A DNA stretch of 64,000 nt from Porites lobata (taxonomy: Eukaryota > Cnidaria > Anthozoa > Scleractinia > Poritidae). Position numbers and translations under genes: made by a program. The notes beneath the pieces were generated by a model. The model searched no databases, had not been told where the DNA came from, and saw only the letters and a program-made list of their open reading frames with translations. How positions within the stretch are numbered: the first letter of the stretch is position 1; each line of letters begins with the position of its first letter. Of this stretch, positions 32,600 through 44,321 are shown one piece after another. The stretch lies in NCBI GenBank assembly GCA_942486035.1, contig CALNXK010000097.1:1922501-1986500 (forward strand), read 5' to 3'.

Positions 32600-35500
32600 C
32601 GATAACAGAAAGCTGTCTATTTTCAAACTTTACAAAATTATTTCTTTGCATGTTGGGAATAAAAATTGTGTCAAAATCAATCTTCTGGTTTTTTGGTCAG
32701 CGCCGCTGACAAAAACTCGGCCAGAAGACTCTGGGTACGAGATTGCGTCAAAATTATCTCGTTGCCTGCGATCCTTTTGGTGAGCACCAGAGCATCACCA
32801 ACCTCTAGAGTAATGAAAAAACTAAATCTTGAAAAAGGCCATCTCTGATTTTCTGTAAAAATGTTTTCATGACATGCAAATTAACCTGTAAATCAAAACA
32901 CTGTTAACACTTTGTTTTGATTTAGACGTGCCATTTATTTGATCATCAGTAGGATACGACTGGAAACCGTTAAGAAAACAGTTTTTTGTCCTATAAAGCA
33001 GTTAAGAAAGTACGCTACAGTGGCGTTTGGTAAAAAAATTCCCTTCGCCTTAATTTTTTAAGGGGCTTCATATGTCATTATCGGTTCCTCTTGTTTTGGT
33101 CAAAGCTGAGCTGAGATTTGATATAACTAAAGCTAACTAAGTATTCTCAGTCTCAGTCATCTTTTATGATACCTGGAACTCTAAAAGAAAGATATAAGAT
33201 GATTTTATCGAAAGGGAAAACAAAGAAATCATAGTTTTTGGTCATTTTTCCACAACACAAGGCCATTTTTTTTCGAGTTGCAATCTGTTTCCATCATGGC
33301 CATCGAAAGTTAAAGACATACACTTATAGTTGAGGCAAAGTAGTAGGGTAATTTTTTATAAAACTGAACGGCATTATTTCAAGGCTTACTTTTCTTTCGA
33401 GTTTTTTAATGTTGTTTAAGTAAGTAATACCAAAACATGGTGACATACCTTTTTGAAGTCGTTATTTTAATGCCATTTTTTTTTTTTACAGAGATCAGTC
33501 TTATGCTTACAAGTGACTGAAAGGTCATTATCTTCTTCATTTTACTTTCCTCGGTGGAGTTGTGAGCTACCTAATTTACAGACTTGACAGCTGTGCTCGT
33601 GCGAGCGCGAAAGAATGTGTGCCGTCATTATTGAAGAATATTTCAGTTGTTGGAAACACAATGTAATGAATGTTACAGTTGTTGGTGTACAAATGGATCA
33701 CTCTTGTAGCCGCGTTTTAAAGATACTTTTTGATTTTTCGGTCTCCCTCTACAGTTGTTTCAACTTCCTTCTTTTACTAAATACTTCAATTGAAGGTAAC
33801 GAAAAGAAAACTGCTTTGGAACAAATATGCAAATGAAGCGTGGTTTTGTGAAAAATTCCCTTGAGAACGCCCCCAGGTCACCAATGGGTAAACAACTGCA
33901 CTTCACGCAGGCCAAATTAAACCGGAACAAAGATTTTGTGGTTACGGTTTTGGATTCTTCCAGAGTAGTTCATCCGGACAAAGGTAAGAAAGACTCAAAA
34001 CGAGATTCGCTTCAAAAGCAAATATCGGGTAAGATCGTTCCGCGTGTCTTTTGAAAATTTTATTTTTGATTTCAATAATACATCTTACTCTAAAATGGCG
34101 TCAAATTTTGTTATTCTTTTGTCTTTATAATAATTGACCCTCGAGGCCCCACTTCAAGGTAAAAATTGTTTTGAATTCTACAGGTGTAATCGAGGCAAAG
34201 AGTTTTTAAAACACGAGGCGAGCCAAGCGTTTCAAACTTGATATATAAAACACGAAGTGCAAATGGCTTCAAAAAGTTCTGATGTTGCTCTATTAACATT
34301 TGAAATAATCCTTAGCCCTTTTATTATGTTCCATCATCATGCGTGGATGAAGTGACAAATGTTTCGCATTTTTCTTGCAACAATTGAGATGGATTCTTTA
34401 TCATTATTATTACTTTTTAATCTGGTCTTTCATTCACATTTGACACTCTGTAAATTCTTACCCAACCTGCCGACAAAGAGGGGGTAAACTTTTGCTAGAG
34501 GGGTGGTGAAGAATAAAGAATGAAGAAACTTCACCCTATAATATTGGTGCATTTACGGAACTAAAAGCCTTCACTAATGATATGCCTTCATTAGACTACG
34601 AGTAATGTCTGATTCAATATGACTTACCAGATGTGGTTACTATAGTTGCTGAGGCTTTTAAAAACTTCTCGTCAGTGTAGCAGTGTGTCTTCCCTACTAG
34701 CAGAATTAACCGAAGAGGAGAATCTGCTAGCAGGGAACAGCGTATCACAAACTATCAAGCACCTCTAAGATCTGGATCTTGATATTGCTCTGTGGGCGAA
34801 TTAAAGAACGTTATTACTTGCCTACAACAGTAAGCGCGTTTCTGATAAAGAGGCCATGGAGCGTCGGTGTAAAACGGATAAAATTAAGAAAAGTTATTGT
34901 TTTTACATGTACATAGTTTGAAATCTTCCGGAAGGCTAGTCGATTACAATTCACTTTTATCAGACCGCACGTAACGTCGAGATATGAGATATTTTAAAAT
35001 ATTTTTAAATATGTTGGAAAAATTTGTAAACGTAATGTAATTCATCGTTTTCTCATCAATGAAAACACTACAAAACCCATCTCGATGGGATGAAAGAGCA
35101 AATTACTCAACACGTTACTCAAGCAGGGCTGGCAGAAGTAGCGCGCGCGCGATTGTTGTAGTTTTCTGGCGGGGTACCCCCGCGAGAAGATTGAGAGAGA
35201 ATGTCCACAGCGGCCTCGCCACTCGCTTCGCTTGGCAGCTCCGCCGAGTAAGTAGGTATCTCAATCCCGCTAGCTGCGCAGGCTACACGAAAACAGCCCA
35301 TCCAATTTGTTTATATTTTATTGCGATATTCTGTCACGAAACGAGACAAAATAACGCTTCTAGTAAAGCAAAAGTAAAGACCGCATTAGTAGAATAATTG
35401 CCTGTACTTACCAAAACACCTTCTTTCCTGCGAGTAAAGCACGATTGAAACTGGTCCTTAATATAGTGAGATATTGAAAGTCTTTCTACGTTATCATTGG

Positions 35501-35727
35501 GCTATTTCTGTACATTGAGAAGCCTATTTCATATTTTTTTCAGTTTCACTGACTAATAGTTATTGACATTGAAGGGATACCGGGAAAGAAACAGAAAACT
35601 ACACAAAACGATATACAGTGGGAAATCTATTATTTTTTAACAAGGGATAAAAAACAGCAGGTTGGAAATAACGCGAGTTTATTACTAACTTAAGGTAATT
35701 ATAACACTAAGCAGATGCTTTCAAAGG
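32600..35727. other. intergenic DNA, no gene supported
   Basis: Short reading frames exist (for example 33827-34054, reading MQMKRGFVKNSLENAPRS) but they lack splice context, family likeness or a paralog. Near 35140-35290 a GC-rich patch ends in AGCTGCGCAGGCTA, similar to fold-back element ends elsewhere in the window. Confidence 0.5.
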
Positions 35728-35729
35728 TA

Positions 35730-37207
35730 CAGTAACGCAAGTGATCCCCAACCGCAAATGATCCGGAGACCGCAAATGATTCCCAAAATGGAACGCATAT
35801 GATCCTCGACCGCAAGTGATCCCCAAAGTTGACCGCAAATGATCCCGAAAGAAAAATAGGAATGGCTTAGACTCGAGTTAGCGGATCATCGTGTCTATTT
35901 TATTATTATTACAAAAAGTAAGATTAAACGCTAAATTTCAGTTCTAAAATACATACATGAATAAAAACTAAATGAAAAAATCATACAAGTGTAAAAACGA
36001 AGTCGGTAGGCAACACACGACTTTTACCTCATGCCAAAATGCTGATTGTTCCAATGAATTTTCTCTCTGGCGGGTAGATTATACCTCTAAAGGAAAACGT
36101 TTTGTCTGAGCAAATGTGATTTTTGCCGCTTATTTCATACTGAGAGGTCATGACACGCATTTTCGGCAGTTATTGTTGTTTCTGGTCGGCATGATTTGTC
36201 CTTTAATGCAAGCATTTCCTTTGACCTCTTTTCAAATGCAATGCTTTTCATTGCGGCTAAATAAGGGTTTTAGGTTGTTTAATTTTCTTTAAAGTGCCTC
36301 ATGGATCCGAATAATTATAAGCGACTTTTTTTTAGTCCGTGAATGTGACGGTTCCTACGATGTTTTGTCACTCGATAACTACCGCTTGCCTCGCTTTTGC
36401 GTTTCTCATTACCAGGTTTAGATTCTTGGTAACTGTCTCCAGCAAGGACACAACAAATGGATATACATATAAGCGTCAATATAACTATTCGCAACAAGTT
36501 CATGAGCTGTAAGCAAGTTGCTCTTTCAAAATAAACCGAAACCTGTGGACTTTGATAAGTTCGGGGGTATTTTGACGTGTGTTTATTTCAAATCATGTCT
36601 TGCTTCGTAAAGGGCACTCCCAGGCCTGGGACACTCCTAAGTTACGAACCAATGTCTTGCTGTTTATCACGTAAAATTAACACTTCAGAGATAAATCAAA
36701 ACTAAATATTCTGAAAATCAATTCGACACTTCTAAAAAGATCAGTAAAGTCAATAAAGCTCTTGTTATGTAGAGGGTGCCCGGCTTTGTATTCCTCAGTA
36801 GACAAGTTGAGCTTGGGCGTTAAAATAATAGAGTTTTTCTGCGTAACGTCCTGCCTGTCTTAAATTCTCAGCGACGAAACAGTTCTTTAAAGAAAATTGA
36901 AGCAATTGACAATGGAAGAAGTATACGGTTGATACCATATCCTTTTCAGATTTATTCTACTTTTTTTTGCCTTGTATAAATTGACCTGAGACGAAGCGTC
37001 CTCCTTCCCTTTTTCTTTAGAAGGCACGAGAAAAAGGTTCCTTTTTTTATAATCAGTCCTTTTTTGTAATCAGTCCCATAAAATCCATTCCATTCCTCCA
37101 GTTTTCACGAGATCATTTGCGGTCAACTTTGGGGATCACTTGCGGTCGAGGATCATTTGCGGTCCATTTTGGGGATCATTTGCGTTTGGGGATCATTTGC
37201 GGTACTG
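35730..37207. mobile_element. 1.5-kb TIR element with composite ends, TA target site
   Basis: Left end CAGTAACGCAAGTGATCCCC and right end GGGGATCATTTGCGGTACTG are inverted, with TA on each side (35728-35729, 37208-37209). Both ends carry four to five copies of CGCAAATGATCC-type units in mirrored orientation over about 110 bp. TA duplication suggests a Tc1/mariner relationship. No transposase is present; one short minus-strand frame (36315-36503) encodes a signal-peptide-like sequence. Confidence 0.8.
36315..36503 (-). CDS. putative small secreted basic peptide (62 residues)
   Basis: Starts MNLLRIVILTLICISICCVL and continues AGDSYQESKPG. This has the form of a classical signal peptide (Arg at n-region, about 15 hydrophobic residues, small residues before a cleavage point near residue 22). 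The mature part is highly basic (KRKSEAS..., KHRRNRHIHGLKKSRL) with a dibasic site and no Cys. It could be a secreted cationic peptide or peptide hormone precursor, but it lies inside a TIR element and could be chance. No family recognised; no toxin motif is visible. Confidence 0.35.
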   Translation of the reverse strand: MNLLRIVILTLICISICCVLAGDSYQESKPGNEKRKSEASGSYRVTKHRRNRHIHGLKKSRL

Positions 37208-37509
37208 TACATAAAGACCCTTTTGTACGGCTTTTCGTGATGAGTTGTGGCACGTTGTTTTTTTTGTTTCGCTCTGGCCTTTTCTTTCATTGCGGTAAAG
37301 TGGCCCAAAATGGCAAAGAGGCCGAACAAACACCCGAAAGAAACTAGCGTTTATAGAAAATTCGTTCGTTTTATGGAAGACTCGAAAATGAAAACCCTTT
37401 CCAGTATATGCTGGCTTATAGTTCTGATATAGTGCAAGGGCCTATAAATATTCTTCGTCTTCTCTTTTTGTTTCGCATAGCTTTCACTATCAGAGCCGTC
37501 ACTAGTTTA

Positions 37510-38209
37510 CAGTCAAACCAGGTCAAGCGTTCCCGTCGCTAACAAACTAATGAATTCATTAATGGAAAAATGATTTCGTTTGTTGATTCTATAATCCATT
37601 CATAAAATGAATAATCCAACAGTCAAATTGTACCTCGATTCAATAATCAAATGTTGATTTGGTTTGTGAACAAAATCTACCTGTTCTTTATTCTTGTCTG
37701 TTGTATTCAATCGTATTTGCTTCCCTTTTCCTGCCGTTTACGATTGCGTTTTTCATTGCCTTTAACCAAAATAACAGCTAGAATAGACAGACCGCAAACG
37801 CAAAGAAACTGACAAAGGCCGAGGATCGAAATCCACCAATCACCGCACATACACTGACCTCAGTTTGACCGTCGTGTTTTCTAAGAGGTCAGGCCTAGGT
37901 CTGTTGCAGTGATTACTGGCAGCAAACTGGCGTACATGTAACAGTTTGTTTGGGTTTGAACTTCAGAACTCGCCCGCACTCGACTCAGAAAAAAAGAGGA
38001 AAATACAAAATTCTGATGTCAACTTGTGGAAAGTATAGTTTTTCAAAAAACAGTAATCGAATCAACATTCGATTATGGAAGCGAGGCTAAATATCAATAT
38101 TGGATTGTTCATTTTATGAATGGATTATTGAATCAACAAACGAAATCATTTTTCCGTGAATGAATTCATTAGTTCGTTAGCGACGGGAACGCTTGACCTG
38201 GTTTGACTG
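37510..38209. repeat. 700-bp Tc1/mariner-type MITE with about 100-bp TIRs
   Basis: Ends CAGTCAAACCAGGTCAAGCG and CGCTTGACCTGGTTTGACTG are perfect complements over 20 bases and remain similar for about 100 bp (both contain ATGAATTCATTA and AAATGATTTCGTTTGTTGAT in either sense). TA flanks both sides. The interior has no transposase. Confidence 0.9.
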
Positions 38210-38983
38210 TAAAAATGCTACAGCACTTGCCTCGAGTATAACCAGCATGCGGACGCCATCTTGGATAACCGAGCTAGTAATTCACATGAGTTGAGTCCTG
38301 TGGAAAGAGCTCTGGGTCATTTCCTGTGGGATCCAGGTTCCATGAATGTGACAATAAGCGGACAGAAAATTGATTTTGTTACTTAAAAGGACTGTGTCAC
38401 GATAGTGCGCGTGTGTGAGATTTGACAGTAGCTGATTGTTTTTGAACCAATTGGAAGGGAGTAAGACGCACGCAAGGAAATTTACATAATTCAAGATTCA
38501 TTGTTCGCGAAGCGGGAGTCGTTTTTGTTCGATTTTGTATATCCCCATAATTCATATTTATTCTGTGGTATTCCCCAGATATATGTTGCAGTCGATAAGA
38601 ATAAGATTAACAACCCTGCCCTGCTTTGAAACAAACATTTGCCCACGCGTATTTTCACGTACCCACGCTAGCAAACAAGTCTCTCGGATCGGTAACCAAA
38701 AATAATTTGTAAACAAACCTTACTGATCTCTCTGTTTGCTCTGTATAAACTTAGAAATACCTGCAAATAGCGCCTGACCGGTGACCAAAACGCACAGTAT
38801 CGGATGAGGCAAACTTTTTGCTTAAAATGCCAGCTAAATGCACACTATAATAAAATAGGCTATGCCATGCGGCCGGCTAGCGCGATGAGCACTCCACATC
38901 ATGAACATTGTAGCTCATCGTAGCGGTTTTTGAAAGCAATTTTTAAAAGCGCTTCATCTCAAAACGCTTTCATTGTAATAGTA

Positions 38984-41770
38984 CAGGGTCGTAACATGGT
39001 ATATGGGCTCAGGGCTCAAAGCCCAAAATATGACCGGGATCAGGGCTCAGAGGAAAGGGCTCAGGGCTCAGAAGAATGGGATCAGGGATCACAAGGCTTT
39101 TGAGCCCGAATCAGGGATCAGATTTATTACACGGTCTAAAAATCTCTTATCACAATATTTTTCCGCTTAATAAGGTTTGTGTCCATAGAATTTCCTGGTC
39201 GAGGTACATTACCTATTCTTGCTTCCAGTCGGCGGCAGTTCCTGTCATACGAAGTCCTGGTTGTTTGACGAAAACATTGTATCATATTCTTAATTTATTA
39301 ATTGTTGAGGGCACCGTAATATGAATCTCAAGTCAATTTTTTCGGTTTGTAACGCAACTCCTGAACGCGCTGTCAACGCCAGAAGGCAGAGAAAGCGCTT
39401 TATACATCTTTTTTTGCGAGAAATAGGGAAGAAGTAAAAGGACAAAAAGAAATCCTGTGACAGAGAAAGGTACGTAAGTACTTCCTTGACTTACTCCTGG
39501 CAAGGGTCCAAGCCTAGAGTTTTTCGGCCGATCAAACATAACAATACCGCCAGGACAATAGACAAACCGATTCATTGAAAGCGGAATTTACTGTATAGGT
39601 TCCGATTGCCTCATCGCCTCAAGCAAGTCACAAGGCGACTATAAATCGAGGTTCGTATTTCTTGACCAGTAACTTAACTCTTAAAGTACTTAAATAATTA
39701 GAATGGACGTCAAAAGAAGAATACAAATTTAAAGTACAATGAATTCGCGCGCTTTGTTGCAAAATAAATGCTTTCTCGCAATTTAATAAAGTCTGCTCTA
39801 ATTGCATGGAGTTCTAGGGTTATCTCGAACTCTGATGAGAAACCGAGATCGGTTCACCTACCAGTACTAGCACAGTATTGGGCCGGGAAAGTAAAGGACA
39901 CATTCCATTACTGTATAACTGATAAACGCTTGTATGATAAATAGTCTGAAATTACGTGTAGAATTAGTGAAAATAAGTGGAACACCAAAGACTTACCTCG
40001 GTGAAATAAAAGTAACAAAACCTTTATAGTTTATTTTCTTTAGTTTTTTTTTTATAAAATAAACGGTTGAATTGGTGAAAGGAATATTGCATACTAGGTA
40101 CAAGTAGCAGAGTCTGCAGGAATTTAATATATTAATAATTATTTATAGCACTCAGTATGAAGGGCACCAGTAAGGGGCCCACTATTTGATTTTTGAGCCG
40201 GGGATGGGTTATTTTTTTTCTTGCAAGATCTTTTCAGACCTCATTCGTGCAGTGGCTATTTTGTTTTGCACAAAATTTACAGACTTTAGTGACAATATTG
40301 ATCTACAAGAATTTTTTCTGCCCTTTGGGCTTTTCGGCCTGGGCTTATGTAATGGTTGGCCCAGAAAGGTAATCATCACGTTAGATTTGGAGCCTGAATT
40401 TCTTAGTGGAGTGAGAACACCTGCTCTGGACCACTACGCATTGCGGCAGCCCAGCTGCCTTTTAGAATCAATAGAGAGGCTCTACCAATCCTCGTTTATC
40501 TTTTATACCGATCCTCAAAGCCATTACACACAGAGAAAGTTGGGTCCAAAGGCATAATGGCTTTGAAAGTCGGACGGCAAGAGTGAACCTTAAGGAGGAT
40601 ATGGACGAGGAAACAAGCGCGAAGGGAAAGGAGCGACAAAGGAAGGCATTGCAGAGCTTTGCGAAAGAATTCGGACGGGATGTACGACAGCAACGAACGA
40701 GAGGGAAGACCAAAGAAAGAGCTGGTACACTTCAACTTGCTCTGAGTATGTTCAGAAGGAATGCGTCGGCATATGGAGAAGTCGATCTGCTGAAAGAGGT
40801 TTAAGGGAGTGAAGGACAAACTACGGTTCAAGACGCAGCCGAAGAATGTGAGATTATCTGTTCAAAAGGCGATGCAGTTGCTCTCAAGCACAATTACAAG
40901 AGGTATATCATCCTTTCTTCCTTGCAGTTCTTTTAAAAGATCTCCACCATAACGCAGGGTGACGCATTCCTGGAAGATCACATGGGTTTGACATGGCTGG
41001 AACAGTTACAAGAAGATCCCCTTGTATACCAGACTGGGCACCGTGATGATAGAAATTCACCTAAGTGTATCATCGGGAAACTTCAAATAATAAAAGATGG
41101 AAACAACTTCTGTTTGAGCTGCCTTGAAGAGTAACGCCTAGTTGCATTGCTCCAGGGGTCAGTTGAAGCAGATGATTCGCCTGCGTCAGGTGGTGACGAA
41201 GGGGAAGGGGAACAAGCTCAGGTGGACAACTTTTCAGAGCCTATTAGATTTGAAGCTGGAAGGAGCTATGTCTGGAAGACCTACAACCAGATATGTCCTC
41301 TGACTATCTACAATGGTTATTAAGCCAGGAAAAGCCATTAATGGGCTTGACACAGAAAAGCTGTTAGACTGTAGAACCTGTGGCTTGCATCATTTTATTT
41401 TCTACTTCATGTAAAGCAGGTATTTTGCTATTGGTAATTGATTGTGATCCTCACTGTAACACACACAGAGTGAAAGAGGAAATTCACATAAGACTACAAC
41501 ATCAACAGGGGTAGCAGAATAGAAAGCTCTGATAGAACCTACAACTTGCTCTAAAAATTAAAGTTAATGTTTTTTTCATCAGCCCATTTGAGCATGTTCT
41601 ATATTCTATATTTGGAGTCTAAGTTAAAATTTTGTGTAAAAACATGGATGGGATCAATTCTTTTATCAGGGCTCAGGGATCCAAATTTTGGGAAAATGGG
41701 GCTCAGGGATCAAAATAACGGCAAGAAAATAGGGATCAATGGGTCCTGTATATACCATGTTACGACCCTG
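38984..41770. mobile_element. 2.8-kb TIR transposon with 7-bp target duplication
   Basis: Ends CAGGGTCGTAACATGGTATA and TATACCATGTTACGACCCTG are exact complements. AATAGTA flanks both sides (38977-38983 and 41771-41777). CAG-type ends with 7-8-bp duplications suggest a hAT- or P-like element, but no transposase was recognised. GGGCTCAGGG/GGGATCAGGG units cluster inside both ends in the same orientation. The interior includes another repeat block near 40170-40360 and decayed coding sequence from about 40380 to 41322. Confidence 0.85.
40380..41322 (+). pseudogene. decayed coding sequence inside TIR element
   Basis: Protein-like stretches follow each other on the plus strand in shifting frames: EFLSGVRTPALDHYALRQPS (about 40400), then a basic helix KERQRKALQSFAKEFGRD and RTRGKTKERAGTLQLALSMF (40583-40804), then GLTWLEQLQEDPLVYQTGHR and NNFCLSCLEE (about 40985-41133, stop), then FEAGRSYVWKTYNQICPL to a stop near 41323. 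The order, compositional character and frame breaks suggest one former gene, probably element-encoded. Family unknown. Confidence 0.45.
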
Positions 41771-41777
41771 AATAGTA

Positions 41778-44312
41778 GCCACATAGGGTATAAGTATAAA
41801 GATTATTCTAAAAGAACAACGCAAAATTAAGCATAAACAGGAACCCACCAGTGTGGCATAAATTTCAATTGCTTCCTTCCGAGTCGTTGTGTCGGGTGTT
41901 CTGCAAAACAAAGATTATCGATTCAACACATAAAGACACCAGATATTAAACAGAACATTCAGGCAACAATTTATTTTTAAAAGATCAATTCTTAAACATT
42001 TACACTCATACAGCAAAGATACAAGAAACATTCCGTGTGAACCACATCGTTAAAGATCGCGCGGCCTGTTGTCAGTACTTTCTACAACTACGGATCGGAG
42101 TCATAAATCGAATGCCTGTTAAAGCGTTTCATGTTCGATGCATTCTTTCCTCAAACCTCACACGACTTCCTGTACAACAAAAGATTGCCGGCTTTTCTCC
42201 TTCTGATTCCAGTCACTCGAGAGAGTAAATTGTTGCAGACAATCGGAAGTCATGTCGTAGATCAGCTTTACTCGCCGCTGCGTCCTATTAGTAGTCCACG
42301 GCTGTATCAAGGAAACCCTTCTCAAGTTTCTTTACATATTTAACGTTTAAGAACTATCCGCAAAAGGTAGATCGTTGACTGGAGAACTTAATAGACAGAA
42401 ATGAAAGGCGGATGACCACATTACATGCCACACTTGATCCGTTTGTAGGAACACTGACAACAACGAACATGGCTTCGTGTACCTCTCCTCAATGACTTCG
42501 AATTTTCTCGACAATGCTTGCTCAAAAATACAAAGTATGGCATTTCAAAAATGGACCAAATAACTCTTGAAGACTGATATTATGGCTTTCACGGGCGTCT
42601 AAGGGTCGATGGAAGAGGATTTCTTCACCAAAAGCCAATCTTGAAAAAACGTTCGCCGGAACATGCACCGGCGAAAAATGTCTGATTGGTCGACGCGCGA
42701 CCACGTGACATTGCCAAATTCAAAATGGTGGCAATACCTCCATCGTTTGTCCCTGGTTTGTTTATTCCAGTGGAAAGAAGATTAATTGCGGCTTAATATG
42801 AGTTGCAAATGCATATACGGATATTTTTAGAATAGCTTAGATTTTTTATTATCCTTTTTCACCTATTCCCATAGGATTCGTTCCCTGCGTTGCTCGCGTT
42901 TTGGCCAGTTTAGCGGATTCAACTTTGGACTCTTCGGGAGGACTCTTCACGATCACGAAGGACAACAATATTTTTGATGAAAGGCGGGTCACTAGAAAGA
43001 ACAGCCTTTGTTCACAGCTGAATGCAGCGGAAAAATAAGACACTATGGGTCCTTTGAAATTGCTTAGACACCTGGAAGTTATTTTTTATTTTTTTTTACT
43101 GAAAAGATAAAGCAAAATTATGTTTTCTCAAGCAAGACTTTCTAATTTATAAAAAAAGCTTGAACATGAGCTAAATGAACTGTGGTGTTTGCATTCATGT
43201 TGTTTTCATTGCAATTTTGATATCAAAACTTTAAGCCGTCTATGACCGAGCAGGTTTTTTTTCTTTTTTCTTTTCAATCGTTACTGTGCTTGATCTGAAA
43301 AAGATAATGAAATTTTTAAAACTAGGGGAAAACAATATATAAAAGAAGAGAACTTTGATTGCAAATATGTTAGTTGGAAAAAATACTGATTATACTGTGT
43401 GATCTTTTTACTATATAGGTTAGAAAAGTGACGCGTAGTCAAAAGTGCTACAAAGGAGTAAAAACCCAGATCTTTCCATTAATCAATTTTATTGACACTG
43501 TCAGGGACATATGCTTTGCTTGAGTACACATTTGTTGGTCAAAAATCTTGTTTGTGAAGCTGCACTTTGTTTGATTCAGGATCACTCTATCTTTTCTGAA
43601 GAGAAATGAACAATAAAGTATGTTAAAATGTCAGATACTTCAACACTGCCTTAGCCAACAACTAAGAAGAAACTCAACTTCATATCACAAAAAAAAGTGA
43701 AAAATACCTTCCTTCCAGGATCCAATTTTCAAGCAAAGAAGCACTCCCACAGAGAGCCTTGTGTGCAAAAATTTAGTACTAAAAAATTGTACACGGAAGA
43801 AATCATGTCCGTAAGTGCGGTTCCTAACGAAGTAACTCGTTGTATGGATAATCCCAAGCCAAATTTATGAGCAAAATAATCTAATCTTCGATCCTTCAAT
43901 TATAAAATTGCAAGCCTAAATGTACAGCAGCTGTGCACATTGTAAACAGCATTTTTTTCCATAAATCAGAATGTTGCTGGACCTATCGAACTGTAGCTCC
44001 AAGACAGTCTAAGTGTTTTAATGAAAACACTCTCATATTTTCTCATTCGACAGTTCGCATAAAACTCAAATTTCTCGATATGGTAACATACAAAGCTGTA
44101 ATAACGTGTAACAACAATGAAATTTGCATCGATCGACAAAATCACGTTTCGAACTACGCAATTTAGAAAACTGCCGCAACCCGGCCGCTTTCGATCCACT
44201 AGCCACAAGACAATTTACACCGCAAGACAATAGCTAAGAATATTTCTTTACCTTCTTTATAATTTCCTTTTGTGCCGAGTGACACGAGATTAAGTTGAAC
44301 CAAGCGTAAGCG
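41778..44312. other. intergenic DNA, no gene supported
   Basis: Several frames of 60-80 codons but none with family likeness. A 52-base splice-like segment on the minus strand (41849-41900, reading TPDTTTRKEAIEIYATL between an acceptor and a GTGGGT donor) is the only hint of an exon and is too short to call. Confidence 0.45.
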
Positions 44313-44321
44313 TATTTTTCT

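Noticed and set aside
35119..35397. CpG-rich promoter with a gene
   Set aside because: GC-rich patch, but the frames on both strands are overlapping by-products with no domain, and the end resembles a fold-back element.
40186..40557. A 123-codon gene start
   Set aside because: The first half reads through a known-looking repeat block (about 40170-40360); only the later part looks protein-like, and the frame changes after it.
41849..41900. 52-bp internal exon on the minus strand
   Set aside because: Good local splice sites, but no partner exon found on either side.
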